The position numbers were made by a program, and so were the translations under genes. A stretch of DNA of 64,000 bases from an uncultured Clostridium sp. (GTDB lineage: Bacteria; Bacillota; Clostridia; TANB77; CAG-508): contig CATYUF010000001.1 in assembly GCA_958413095.1 (NCBI GenBank), positions 1-64,000 of the forward strand. The letters are read 5' to 3'. The notes beneath the pieces were generated by a model. That model saw only the letters and a list, made by a program, of their open reading frames with translations, was not told the DNA's origin and did no database searches. Positions within the stretch are counted from its first letter, which is position 1; every line of letters starts with the position of its first letter. This document shows, one piece after another, positions 54,646 through 63,794 of the stretch.

Positions 54646-57384
54646 ATGAAAAACAAAACAACAATAATATTATCAATTTTTATAATATTAATATTAGCAA
54701 TGCAATTCATATTACCAATAACAGCAAATGCATATGAATTACAAAAAGTAACAAGAGAAGAAAGTACAATTGATGTAAATTTAAAAAGAGATGAATCAAA
54801 TTCAAATATAGTAAACATAACAGCAACAGATACAACCTATGATATTATTGAATTAAAATATGTTCATAAATACATTGAAATTTCAAATATAGAATATTTT
54901 GAACAGAATAATAGTGATGTAAATACTTTTGAAATTATACCATCTAGAAGTATACAAGAATCATTTGAATTAGAAGGATATGGTTCATATACAGTATATG
55001 CTAAAAACTCAAGAGGAGATAGATTTTTAAGTAGAATTACAATAAATGACCCAGAAGATGCACCAGATATTACTTTAATAAAAAATGAAGAAAATCCAAT
55101 GCATTTTACTATTCAAGTTATTAGTAAAAATAATACAATTACAACTCTAAAAATTGCCAAAAAGCAAAACATAGATGACAAAATAGATTTTAATACACAA
55201 GGGACGGATATAGAATTTATTGAAAGTAACAACGTCAATGTAAAGTATGATAAGATAACAGAAGAAGGTCTATATGAAGTATATGCAGCTGATAATAAGG
55301 GGAATAAAACATCTGTAGAAATATATTTATCAAAAAGTAATACACCTATTGAAGCAAGTATTTGGAAAGGTTCTGCTATAAGAGAAGTAGAATTAAAAAT
55401 TAAAGATTCCTTATGTGATATAGTAAAAGTAAAAGTTGCAAGAAATTCTGAGATATCAGGATTTGAAGATTTTAATACTAAAGGAGAGGAACTACAATTC
55501 ACAAAAGGAAATAATGTAACTATAAACTATATTGCACCAGAAGACGATACATATGTATTTTATATAGAAGATGAAGCTGGCTTTAAGAAAATGCTTACAA
55601 AAAGGATAACTGAAAATGAAAAAGCAATGAATATTGATATAAAACAAGATGAGGCTAATCCTAAAAATGTAAAAATAAAAGCAATAAATGAAGTATGCAA
55701 AATAGTAAAATTGAAAGTTGCAATTGGAGAAAATATAGATTTAGAATATTTTAAGCAAAATGGAGAAGAAATTGAAATAGTTGCAGGAAAAGAAGTTAAT
55801 GTAGAATATACAGTTAATAAAGATTGTAAGTTAAATGTATATGTGGAAGATGAAGAAGGATATACATATATGTATTCTAAAAATTTAACTGGAATTGACG
55901 AACCACAACCTATAACTCCACCAACAATTGAAGTATCACAAAATAGTGATAACCCTAAACAAATTGATGTAACAGTAAAAAGTACAGATTCATATATAAG
56001 AAAAATAAAATGGGCTAAAAACAGTAGAGATGAAAAGTATTTTGAAAACAATGGAACACAAATAGGAATAGGGAATGTTGGTAAAATAATTAAAACAGAT
56101 TTTGTAATAAGTAGTATAGGAGTATATACTATTTATGCAGAAGATAATGAAGGAAATAAAACTGTAAAAGAAATAAATATAACAAATATAGACGATAAAC
56201 CAATTCCAGATATTAAACCACCAGAGATAACAGGAGTAGAAAATAATAAAATTTATAATAAATCACTTACACCCAAAATAACAGATGAAAATTTAGCAGA
56301 AGTTATCGTAAAAAAAGATGATAATGTAGTAGAAAATTATAAAAACGGTGATACAATTGAAGAAGATGGAATATATCAACTTATAGCAACAGACAAAGCT
56401 GGAAACAAAACAGAAATTAAATTTGGGATAGATAGAACAGCTCCTGAAATTAACATAGAACAAGAAATAAAAGATGAAAAAAATGTAACAGCCAATATAA
56501 AGATTATAGATAATTTAGTTAAAATAAAGAAAGCTAAAATTGCAAAGGGAGAAAAAAATATAGAATATTTTACAGAAAATGGTCAAGAATTGGAAGTTAA
56601 AATAGAAAATACAACAGCCTCAAGTGCAATAAACATAACAGATAATGGAATATATACTGTTTATGCAGAAGATATATTGGGAAACAAAAGTATAGAAAAA
56701 TTTGAAGTTACAACTATAAAAGTAGACCCTGAACCTGAGCCAGAAGATAAGATACCACCTAAGATTACAGGAGTACAAGATGGTAAAACTTATACAGAAA
56801 AGATTTCTCCAAAGGCAGAAGATGAAAATTTGGTAGAGGTTATTTTAAGAAGAAATGGAGAAATAGTAAAAAAATATAAAAATGGTGATGTAATAAACAA
56901 AAACGGACAATATACATTAACAGCAAAGGATAAGGCAGGAAATACAACAAGTATAAGATTTACTATAAATATAAAAGATACAAATAATAACACAAATGGT
57001 AATACAAATACCGGAAACAACAATACGAACACGAATAACAATGCAAATACCGGAAACAATAATACAAACACAAATAACAATACAAATACCGGAAACAATA
57101 ATACAAACACAAATAACAATACGAATACCGGAAACAATAATACAAACACGAATAACAATATAAATACAGGAAATAATAACAATAATAAAAACAACATAAA
57201 TGGTAGTGGGAATAAAATAAACAACAATAAAGAAAATAATTTACAAGCTGGAGACAAGAATGAATCAAAAAATATTCTACCATATGCAGGTAATACAGGA
57301 TTTTTTATAATTGGAATTATTGTGGCTAGTATAGTATCAATATTTAGTTATTTTAAATATAAGAAATATAATAAAATAAAATAG
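54646..57384 (+). CDS. Large repeat-rich cell-surface protein
   Basis: 912 residues: signal peptide (1 to about 29, ending ITANA), then about seven beta-sandwich-like repeats. These include bacterial-Ig-like GVYTIYAEDNEGNKT units and PPEITGVENNKIYNKSLTPKITDENLAEVIVKKD units. An Asn/Thr/Gly linker (about 785-850) and a C-terminal LPYAG-like sorting motif follow, then a membrane helix and basic tail (KYKKYNKIK). Probably attached by sortase or membrane-anchored and exposed on the surface. Binding partner unknown. Only plus-strand gene after the MITE. Confidence 0.85.
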   Translation: MKNKTTIILSIFIILILAMQFILPITANAYELQKVTREESTIDVNLKRDESNSNIVNITATDTTYDIIELKYVHKYIEISNIEYFEQNNSDVNTFEIIPSRSIQESFELEGYGSYTVYAKNSRGDRFLSRITINDPEDAPDITLIKNEENPMHFTIQVISKNNTITTLKIAKKQNIDDKIDFNTQGTDIEFIESNNVNVKYDKITEEGLYEVYAADNKGNKTSVEIYLSKSNTPIEASIWKGSAIREVELKIKDSLCDIVKVKVARNSEISGFEDFNTKGEELQFTKGNNVTINYIAPEDDTYVFYIEDEAGFKKMLTKRITENEKAMNIDIKQDEANPKNVKIKAINEVCKIVKLKVAIGENIDLEYFKQNGEEIEIVAGKEVNVEYTVNKDCKLNVYVEDEEGYTYMYSKNLTGIDEPQPITPPTIEVSQNSDNPKQIDVTVKSTDSYIRKIKWAKNSRDEKYFENNGTQIGIGNVGKIIKTDFVISSIGVYTIYAEDNEGNKTVKEINITNIDDKPIPDIKPPEITGVENNKIYNKSLTPKITDENLAEVIVKKDDNVVENYKNGDTIEEDGIYQLIATDKAGNKTEIKFGIDRTAPEINIEQEIKDEKNVTANIKIIDNLVKIKKAKIAKGEKNIEYFTENGQELEVKIENTTASSAINITDNGIYTVYAEDILGNKSIEKFEVTTIKVDPEPEPEDKIPPKITGVQDGKTYTEKISPKAEDENLVEVILRRNGEIVKKYKNGDVINKNGQYTLTAKDKAGNTTSIRFTINIKDTNNNTNGNTNTGNNNTNTNNNANTGNNNTNTNNNTNTGNNNTNTNNNTNTGNNNTNTNNNINTGNNNNNKNNINGSGNKINNNKENNLQAGDKNESKNILPYAGNTGFFIIGIIVASIVSIFSYFKYKKYNKIK
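56985..57180 (+). repeat. 39-bp coding tandem repeat (Asn/Thr/Gly linker)
   Basis: Unit ACCGGAAACAATAATACAAA... of 39 bp (13 residues, TGNNNTNTNNNTN) repeated about four times with only synonymous or single changes. In frame, so linker length can vary by slippage without breaking the protein. Confidence 0.85.
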
Positions 57385-57406
57385 AAATTTGATAGTTATT
57401 GAAATT

Positions 57407-57466
57407 TTAAGTGCACCTATGAAAAATTAGAAAAGCCTAATTTTATGAGGTGCATTTTTATTTTAA
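57407..57466 (+). terminator. Terminator after the surface protein gene
   Basis: AAGTGCACCTAT pairs with ATGAGGTGCATTTTT around an inner TTAGAAAAGCCTAA hairpin. Confidence 0.8.
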
Positions 57467-57580
57467 AAAAACTGAAAATTATAGGAAAAAACTATTATTT
57501 TTTTGGATTTTGTGATATAAGATAATTATAAATTAAAAGTAAGATAAATTTTTCAATGTAAAGGAGGGACAAAATAAATA

Positions 57581-58183
57581 ATGAAAAATTTTAACTCAAG
57601 TAAAATAATATCAAATTTAGTAAGAATATCAATAATTATAATAGCTATTTTTCTAATAATAAATAAACAATATGAAAACTTAGGAATACTAGCAATTACA
57701 ATGTTATTAACATTTTATGATGTTCTAGTTGAAAAATTATTAAAAATAAAATTAGATAACAAATTAAAAAACTCAATAACATTATTTATTTTTGGAGCAC
57801 AATGTTTAGGTAGTGTATTAGATTTTTACGGAAAATTTTTGTGGTGGGACACAATGTTACATACTATATCAGGAGTTATATTCTATTTTGTAGGTACAAC
57901 AATAATAGAACAAATGAGTAAAAAATATGGTAACCAAAATATTAATAAAATGATAGTAATATCATTCGGAATTTGTTTTGCCTTAGCTTCAGGAGTTGTA
58001 TGGGAAGTATTTGAATATGGAGTAGATACATTCTTAGGACAAAATATGCAAATAACAGAAGGATTAATAGGTAGAGAAGCAATAAAAGATACTATGATTG
58101 ACTTAATTTCAGTAACAGGTGGAACAATAGTGATATCAATTTTAGATAGTTTTTTAAGAAAAAGAAAAGAAGAAAAGGAATAA
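57581..58183 (+). CDS. YjdF/DUF2238-like membrane protein 1
   Basis: 200 residues with about six membrane helices. The motif FYGKFLWWDTMLHTISGVIFYFVG and GVVWEVFEYGVDTFLG are characteristic of YjdF (DUF2238)-type proteins, whose conserved Asp/His/Glu face the membrane. Function unknown. It is followed 3 bases later by a related gene. Confidence 0.75.
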   Translation: MKNFNSSKIISNLVRISIIIIAIFLIINKQYENLGILAITMLLTFYDVLVEKLLKIKLDNKLKNSITLFIFGAQCLGSVLDFYGKFLWWDTMLHTISGVIFYFVGTTIIEQMSKKYGNQNINKMIVISFGICFALASGVVWEVFEYGVDTFLGQNMQITEGLIGREAIKDTMIDLISVTGGTIVISILDSFLRKRKEEKE

Positions 58184-58186
58184 AAT

Positions 58187-58990
58187 ATGAAGAAAAATAA
58201 AGTAAAAAAATATAGAAAAAGAGATTTGACAGTATATATTGTACTAAGACTATTGGTAATACTTACAATAGTTATTCAAGCTATTAGAGGGAATTTTGAA
58301 AATGTATTTTTATGTGTTTTAACTTTAATACTATTTACAATACCATCTATTATAGATAAAAAATTAAATATAAAATTACCAAATGCATTAGAAGTAATAA
58401 TACTATTGTTTATATTTTCAGCAGAGATATTAGGAGAAATACAAAACTTTTATGGTATATTCAAATTTTGGGATACGATGTTACACACTATAAATGGATT
58501 TTTATGTGCAGCAATAGGATTTTCAATGATTGATATTTTAAACAGAAGTCCTAAATTTCATTTAAAAATGTCACCACTATTTGTAGCATTAGTAGCATTT
58601 TGTTTTTCAATGACAATAGGAATATTATGGGAGTTCTTTGAATATGGTTCAGATGTATTTTTCAAAACTGATATGCAAAAAGACAGGATAACTTCTTCAA
58701 TAGCATCTGTAGAAATTAATGAATCAAGAAAAAATATACCAATAAAAATAAATAATATTGAAAAAGAAGTAATAAGCTACTATGAAAATGGAGAATTAAA
58801 ACAAAGAGTAATAGAAGGAGGACATTTAGATATAGGTTTAAAAGATACAATGAAAGATTTATTTGTAAATTTCATTGGTGCAGTAGTATTTTCAATAATA
58901 GGATTATTGTATATTAAAAATAGAGATGAATACAAATTTGCTGAGAATTTTATACCAACAATGAAGATTGAAGAAGAAAAAGTAGAGTAA
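58187..58990 (+). CDS. YjdF/DUF2238-like membrane protein 2
   Basis: 267 residues, a paralogue of the gene before it, with FYGIFKFWDTMLHTINGFLCAAIGF and GILWEFFEYGSDVFF in the same order. It has a longer loop (about 170-215) between the last two helices and a charged C-terminus. The tandem pair probably arose by duplication and may form a heteromer. Function unknown. Confidence 0.75.
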   Translation: MKKNKVKKYRKRDLTVYIVLRLLVILTIVIQAIRGNFENVFLCVLTLILFTIPSIIDKKLNIKLPNALEVIILLFIFSAEILGEIQNFYGIFKFWDTMLHTINGFLCAAIGFSMIDILNRSPKFHLKMSPLFVALVAFCFSMTIGILWEFFEYGSDVFFKTDMQKDRITSSIASVEINESRKNIPIKINNIEKEVISYYENGELKQRVIEGGHLDIGLKDTMKDLFVNFIGAVVFSIIGLLYIKNRDEYKFAENFIPTMKIEEEKVE

Positions 58991-59032
58991 AGTTTTATAT
59001 AAAACTAATTAAACTTAAAAAATATAAATTCG

Positions 59033-59080
59033 ATGTAGAAAAACACAAAGAATAATGTTGTTTTTCTACATATTTTGTCT
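59033..59080 (+). terminator. Terminator after the YjdF-like pair
   Basis: ATGTAGAAAAACA pairs with TGTTTTTCTACAT. The T-rich end ATTTTGTC is weak but the stem is strong. Confidence 0.75.
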
Positions 59081-59120
59081 AAAAACTATAATTATAAATA
59101 ACAAAAAATTCCTCAAAATG

Positions 59121-59148
59121 TTGTATTTTAAAAAAATATTGTTATAAT
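59121..59148 (+). promoter_or_regulatory. Promoter of pfkA
   Basis: TTGTAT (59121) and TATAAT (59143), 16-nt spacer; AAAGGGAGG ribosome site follows. Confidence 0.6.
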
Positions 59149-59184
59149 TATATATGGACAATTTTTACGAAAGGGAGGATTTTT

Positions 59185-60330
59185 ATGTTAAAAAAAGTAG
59201 CAATATTAGCAAATGGAGGAGATGTATCAGGATTTAATGCTGTAATAAGAGCAATAGTAAAAACAGCAGAAAATCATGGTGTAGAATGTTATGGAATAAT
59301 AGATGGATATAATGGATTATTAAAAAAAGACTTTGAATTACTATCAACAGCAGGAGATGGAGATGCAAAAGGGATATTACCAAAAGGTGGTTCAATAATA
59401 GGTTCATCAACAAATGCAAATGTATTTAACTATAAAGTAATAGATGAAGAAGGAAATGTAGAATATAAAGACCTATCAGATATATGTGTACAAAACATCA
59501 AAGAAGCAGGATTTGACTGCATCTTTACATTAGGAGGAGATGGAACACAAAAATCAGCAAGAGACTTCTCAACAAAAGGAGTTAATGTTATAGGAGTACC
59601 AAAAACAATAGACAATGATGTAGCATGCACAGAAATAACATTCGGATACAACACAGCAGTTTCAGTAGCAATGGAAGCAATAGATAGATTACACACAACA
59701 GGAGAAACACATCATAGAATAATGGTATTAGAAGTAATGGGAAGATATGCAGGATGGATTGCACTAGAATCAGCAATAGCTGGAGGAGCAGATGTTGCAT
59801 TAATTCCAGAAATACCATATGACATAGAAAGTGTTGCAAGAAAAATAGAAAACAGAAAGAAAAGAGGAAAAAGCTTCAGTGTAGTAGTAGTAGCAGAAGG
59901 AGCTAGGGCAAAAGATGGAGAAATAACAGTAGCAGGAACAAGAGACAACGGAGCAGGAGTAGACAACACAAAACTAGGAGGAGTAGGAGAAATAGTAGCA
60001 AAACAACTAGAACAGCTAACAGGTCTAGAAGCAAGAAACACAACACTAGGATATATGCAAAGAGGAGGAACACCAACAGCATATGACAGAGTACTATCAA
60101 CAAAATACGGAGTAAAAGCAATGCAACTAGCACTAGAAGGAAAATTTGGAACAATAGCAGTCCTAAAAAACGGAAAAGTAGACTCAGCAACATTAGAAGA
60201 AGTAGTAGGAAACAACACAAAAATAGGAGCAGTATCAGGAAACACAGCAGAAAGCAACATAAGAAAAGTAACCATGGACCACGACCTAGTAATAACAGCA
60301 AGAAATATAGGAATTAATTTAGGTGATTAG
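59185..60330 (+). CDS. pfkA: 6-phosphofructokinase
   Basis: 381 residues, longer than the 320-residue E. coli type. GGDVSGFNAVIRA N-terminus, GGSIIGSSTNANVF, GGDGT (117-121), PKTIDND (139-145), and MGRYAGWIALESAIAGGAD follow. Gly120 is the ATP-type residue (PPi enzymes have Asp there) while Lys140 is usual in PPi-type and mixed clades, so it is probably ATP-dependent but not certainly. Phosphorylates fructose-6-phosphate in glycolysis. The second half is rich in C-ended codons (AAC, GAC, TAC), unlike most of the window. Confidence 0.9.
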   Translation: MLKKVAILANGGDVSGFNAVIRAIVKTAENHGVECYGIIDGYNGLLKKDFELLSTAGDGDAKGILPKGGSIIGSSTNANVFNYKVIDEEGNVEYKDLSDICVQNIKEAGFDCIFTLGGDGTQKSARDFSTKGVNVIGVPKTIDNDVACTEITFGYNTAVSVAMEAIDRLHTTGETHHRIMVLEVMGRYAGWIALESAIAGGADVALIPEIPYDIESVARKIENRKKRGKSFSVVVVAEGARAKDGEITVAGTRDNGAGVDNTKLGGVGEIVAKQLEQLTGLEARNTTLGYMQRGGTPTAYDRVLSTKYGVKAMQLALEGKFGTIAVLKNGKVDSATLEEVVGNNTKIGAVSGNTAESNIRKVTMDHDLVITARNIGINLGD

Positions 60331-60487
60331 TAAAGAAATTACAAAGAATAATAAAAAGAAACAATAAAAATACTAATCAATTAACTTTAAAACAATATAT
60401 AATAAATAATTTATACAAAGGATAAAACAAAAATTAATAACAAAAACACAAAAAACTCCAAAACAGAATACTAAATACAAATCAAAA

Positions 60488-60512
60488 ATTGCTATAAAAT
60501 AGCAATAAAAAA
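60488..60512 (-). terminator. Hairpin with a minus-strand T-run
   Basis: ATTGCTAT-AAA-ATAGCAAT, with T-runs on the minus strand. It could terminate a minus-strand transcript of the 60.5-kb palindrome. No minus-strand coding gene is nearby. Confidence 0.4.
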
Positions 60513-60530
60513 CCAAGAAATAGTAGAGTA

Positions 60531-60737
60531 GTTAAAAGCCAAATATATAAAAAATTTAAGTTTTATGTGCGACTGGAATAATTTTAGAAGTTCTTTGCAA
60601 AAATTTTGGGTAATGTTCGTGTGGTCATCTTTAAAAAAAGTGACCAGCACAGAAAGGGCACCAAAAATTTTGCATAGAACTTCTTAAATTATGAAAGAAG
60701 CCATAAACTTAAATTTTTTATATATTTGGCTTTTAAC
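60531..60737. repeat. 207-nt near-perfect palindrome, copy 2 of a structured element
   Basis: Perfect 33-bp arms (60531-60563 and 60705-60737, starting GTTAAAAGCCAAAT) with stem sequence unrelated to the 16.3-kb element. Middle helix TTTAGAAGTTC...GAACTTCTTAAA and CAAAAATTTTGG-type pairing, and apical TGGTCA/TGACCA. Internal loops contain CGACTGGAAT, AATGTTC and GAAAGGG, as in the 16.3-kb copy. No flanking direct repeat. The rest of 60331-60780 is A-rich without a gene. Confidence 0.85.
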
Positions 60738-60779
60738 GACCCCAACATTATCGCAAATCTCTAACAAATTCTCCACTAA

Positions 60780-60840
60780 TTATTACAATTATATTACATT
60801 TCCAAAAAATATTGTTATCACCAAAAAATATTGCTATAAT
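60780..60840 (+). promoter_or_regulatory. Promoter of the FIST gene with a shared upstream motif
   Basis: TTGTTA (60812) and TATAAT (60835), 17-nt spacer. Upstream TATTACAATTATATTACATT is the same as ahead of the 12.2-kb promoter. CCAAAAAATATTG occurs twice within the promoter. Confidence 0.65.
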
Positions 60841-60876
60841 CAAAATATATAATATAAATACGAAGGAGGAATCGTT

Positions 60877-62043
60877 ATGTTAAAATCAAACGTAGCATGG
60901 AGCACAAATAAAGACAGTTATACACAAGGAAAGGAATCTGCACAAAAAACAGTAGTAGACCTAATCCAAACAAAAGTAGCATTCTTATACACATCAGTAG
61001 ACTGTAACATAGAAAAAGTATTAGAAGGAGCAAAATCAGAACTAGGAACAGCACCAATAATAGGATGCACATCAAGTGGAGGAATAATCACACCAGGAGG
61101 CTTCATAACATCAGAAAACGGATTCACAGGAATAATGGGAATAGGAGACCCTAACATGGCAGTTGGAGTAGCAGGAGCACCAAGAGGAGAAGACCCAAGA
61201 GCAACAGCAAGAAAAGTAGCAAAAGAAGCAATGGCAAAAGTAGGAACAGACAAAGCCCCAAGTTACTATTACATGGTAGCATCACCAGGAGAAGAAGAAC
61301 AATATGTAAAAGGAATTGCAGATGTAATAGGAGAAATTCCATTCTCAGGAGGAAGTGCAGCAGATAACACAGTTGAAGGAAAATGGAAAATCTTCACAAA
61401 TGACCAAATTTTCTCAGATGGTGTTGCAGTAGCATTTTTCTACACAAACACACCAATTGAAAACGAATTCACAGGAGCATACCATGAAACAACAAATTCA
61501 GGAATAATCACAAAATTAAAAGGAAAAAGAACATTAGTAGAAATAGATGGAGTACCAGCAATTAAGAAATACGCAGAATGGACAGGAAAAAAAGAAAAAG
61601 ACTTAATGGGAAGTAATTTATTATCAGCAACAATTACAGAACCATTAGGAGTAAAAGATAGATTAGGAGATTTAATAGCAATTCGTCACCCTATGTTTGG
61701 AAACGAAGATGGTTCAATGAATATAGGAAATGATATGGCTGTAAATACTGCTATAATTCAAATGCAAGGAAGTGTTGACGAATTAATACAAGGTGCAGCT
61801 AAAACAGCTAAGAAACTACAAAAAAGATTACCAGGTAAAGCTGGAGCATATCTATTTATTCACTGTGGAGGAAGAAAATTAGCAATAGGAGATAGAATAG
61901 GAGAAGTAGCAGATGGAATCAAAAAAGTGGTAGGAGATACACCATTTATAATGGCATTCACATTTGGAGAATATGGAGATACTGACCACTCTGGAAATAC
62001 TTGTGGAGGCTTAATGCTTTCAGATACAGCATTTTGCGAATGA
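60877..62043 (+). CDS. FIST-domain sensor protein
   Basis: 388 residues. FIST N domain (VAWSTNKDSYTQGKESAQ; IGCTSSGGIITPGGFIT; FSGGSAADN) and FIST C domain (ending TFGEYGDTDHSGNTCGGLMLSDTAF). FIST proteins are cytosolic small-ligand sensors, often tied to signalling proteins; here no kinase or cyclase is fused. Strong GAAGGAGGA ribosome site. After its TGA the same frame stays open for 40 codons into the next gene. Confidence 0.9.
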   Translation: MLKSNVAWSTNKDSYTQGKESAQKTVVDLIQTKVAFLYTSVDCNIEKVLEGAKSELGTAPIIGCTSSGGIITPGGFITSENGFTGIMGIGDPNMAVGVAGAPRGEDPRATARKVAKEAMAKVGTDKAPSYYYMVASPGEEEQYVKGIADVIGEIPFSGGSAADNTVEGKWKIFTNDQIFSDGVAVAFFYTNTPIENEFTGAYHETTNSGIITKLKGKRTLVEIDGVPAIKKYAEWTGKKEKDLMGSNLLSATITEPLGVKDRLGDLIAIRHPMFGNEDGSMNIGNDMAVNTAIIQMQGSVDELIQGAAKTAKKLQKRLPGKAGAYLFIHCGGRKLAIGDRIGEVADGIKKVVGDTPFIMAFTFGEYGDTDHSGNTCGGLMLSDTAFCE

Positions 62044-62163
62044 AGAGATGGGGAAAAACCACAAAATGAAGAAGCAAAATATGAATGTACTATAACAAAA
62101 TATAAAGATGGAGAAGTTATGGTATGTAAAAATATAAATTCAAGTAAAAGGGAGGAAGCAACT

Positions 62164-63597
62164 ATGAAAAACTTAATTGGTTATGAATGGAAAGAAGCTT
62201 CTAACGGAGCAAAAATTGAAGTAGTAAATCCTGCAACACAAGAATTAATAGAAACAGTACCAAATGTAACAGAAGAAGATGTAGATGAAGCAGTAAAAGT
62301 TGCAGTTCAAGAACAAAAGAAATGGGAAAAAGTTTCTATATATGAAAGAGCAGAAATATTATATAAATTTGTTGATTTAGTAGAAGAAAACAAAGAAAGA
62401 TTAGCTATTTTATTATCTAACGAGACAGGAAAACCAATAAGAGAAGCAAGAGGAGAAATAGCAAATGTTAGAATAGGAACAAGAGGATTTATTGAAAGAG
62501 CAAAACACTTATATGGAGAAAGTATACCAGCAGGAACAGAAGCAGGACAAGAAAAAACAATGCAAATAACAAAAAGATATCCATTAGGTGTAATTGCTGC
62601 AATAATACCATTCAATTTTCCAAGCGACTTATTCTGCCAAAAAGTGCCACCAGCTTTGATGATGGGAAATAGCATAATAGTAAAACCATCAAATTATAAT
62701 CCCCTAACATTAATAGAATATGTTAAATTAATGGTAGAAGCAGGAGTACCAGCAGGATGTATTCAAATACTAACAGGAGATGGTCCAACAGTAGGACAAG
62801 CTTTAGCAAGACATCCAGGAGTTCACCTAGTATCATTAACAGGAGGAACAGCAGCAGGAATACAAACAATGGGAACAGCATCTAAAAACTTAACACATGT
62901 AATGCTTGAATTAGGTGGAAATGATGCATTTATTTTCTTAGAAGATGGAGATATGGACTTAGCAGTAAAAGAAACTATTTGGGGTAGATTATATAATGGT
63001 GGACAAGTATGCTGTGCAAGTAAAAGATTTTTAATACACAATTCAAGAAAACAAGAATTTATTGAAAGAATGAAAGAAGTAATTTCTAATTTAAAAGTTG
63101 GAGACCCAATGCAAGAAGATACAGACATGGGACCAATGATAAATATAAATGCAGCAAAAAGAATAGAAGAACAAGTAAACCAAATGGTTGCAGAAGGTGC
63201 AACAGTAGTATGTGGAGGAAAAAGAGAAGATGCATATTACTATCCAACAATACTAGATAATGTAACAAAAGACATGGAAGTTGCAAAAGATATGGAAATA
63301 TTTGGACCAGTAATATCAGTAATAGGATTTGATACAGAAGAAGAAGCAATAGAAATTGCAAATCAATCTTCATATGGGTTATGTGGCTCTGTAATATCAA
63401 AAGACTATTCAAGAGCAATGAAAATAGCTGATAAACTTGAATGTGGAGGAGCAATAGTAAATGGAGCAAGTTTCTATCGTTCATTTGAAATGCCATTTGG
63501 AGGATGGAAACATTCTGGAATAGGAAATGAAGGAGTATTATCTACTTTACAAGAAATGTCTAGAGTAAAAACAATAGTATTAAAGAATATATTATAA
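62164..63597 (+). CDS. NAD(P)-dependent aldehyde dehydrogenase
   Basis: About 477 residues, ALDH superfamily. IIPFNFPSDLFCQKVPPAL, cofactor-binding SLTGGTAAG, Glu in LELGGNDAF, catalytic Cys in NGGQVCCASKRF, and the C-terminal EMPFGGWKHSG. Closest in style to succinate-semialdehyde/GapN-like enzymes; the substrate is not certain. The ATG at 62164 follows AGGGAGG; the frame is open further upstream into the FIST gene tail. Confidence 0.88.
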   Translation: MKNLIGYEWKEASNGAKIEVVNPATQELIETVPNVTEEDVDEAVKVAVQEQKKWEKVSIYERAEILYKFVDLVEENKERLAILLSNETGKPIREARGEIANVRIGTRGFIERAKHLYGESIPAGTEAGQEKTMQITKRYPLGVIAAIIPFNFPSDLFCQKVPPALMMGNSIIVKPSNYNPLTLIEYVKLMVEAGVPAGCIQILTGDGPTVGQALARHPGVHLVSLTGGTAAGIQTMGTASKNLTHVMLELGGNDAFIFLEDGDMDLAVKETIWGRLYNGGQVCCASKRFLIHNSRKQEFIERMKEVISNLKVGDPMQEDTDMGPMININAAKRIEEQVNQMVAEGATVVCGGKREDAYYYPTILDNVTKDMEVAKDMEIFGPVISVIGFDTEEEAIEIANQSSYGLCGSVISKDYSRAMKIADKLECGGAIVNGASFYRSFEMPFGGWKHSGIGNEGVLSTLQEMSRVKTIVLKNIL

Positions 63598-63701
63598 CTA
63601 GATTTTCTCTTGAAAATAAATTTTTAATATTAAATTTATTTTATAATATACTTAGAAACTAGCAAATTTATAAAGTTTCTAGGGGACAATTAAAATATAA
63701 A

Positions 63702-63734
63702 TATGTCGCATATGAATATTTTGTATGCGACATA
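63702..63734. promoter_or_regulatory. Perfect inverted repeat
   Basis: TATGTCGCATA-11 bases-TATGCGACATA with no T-run after it, so an operator or mRNA hairpin ahead of the 63795 gene is more likely than a terminator. Another hairpin, TAGAAACT/AGTTTCTA, lies at 63653-63681. Confidence 0.55.
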
Positions 63735-63794
63735 TAAAAGTAATTTAAAAATATTCAAAAGACAAAAAATAATAAGCAAAAAAAGGAGAAGAAT

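Noticed and set aside
56985..57180. CRISPR array
   Set aside because: The repeats are contiguous, in frame and code for an Asn/Thr linker; there are no spacers and no cas genes.
62041..62080. TGA of the FIST gene as a selenocysteine codon
   Set aside because: The bases after it form at best a three-pair hairpin (TGG/CCA); no bacterial SECIS-like stem is present and no Cys-for-Sec family is known there.
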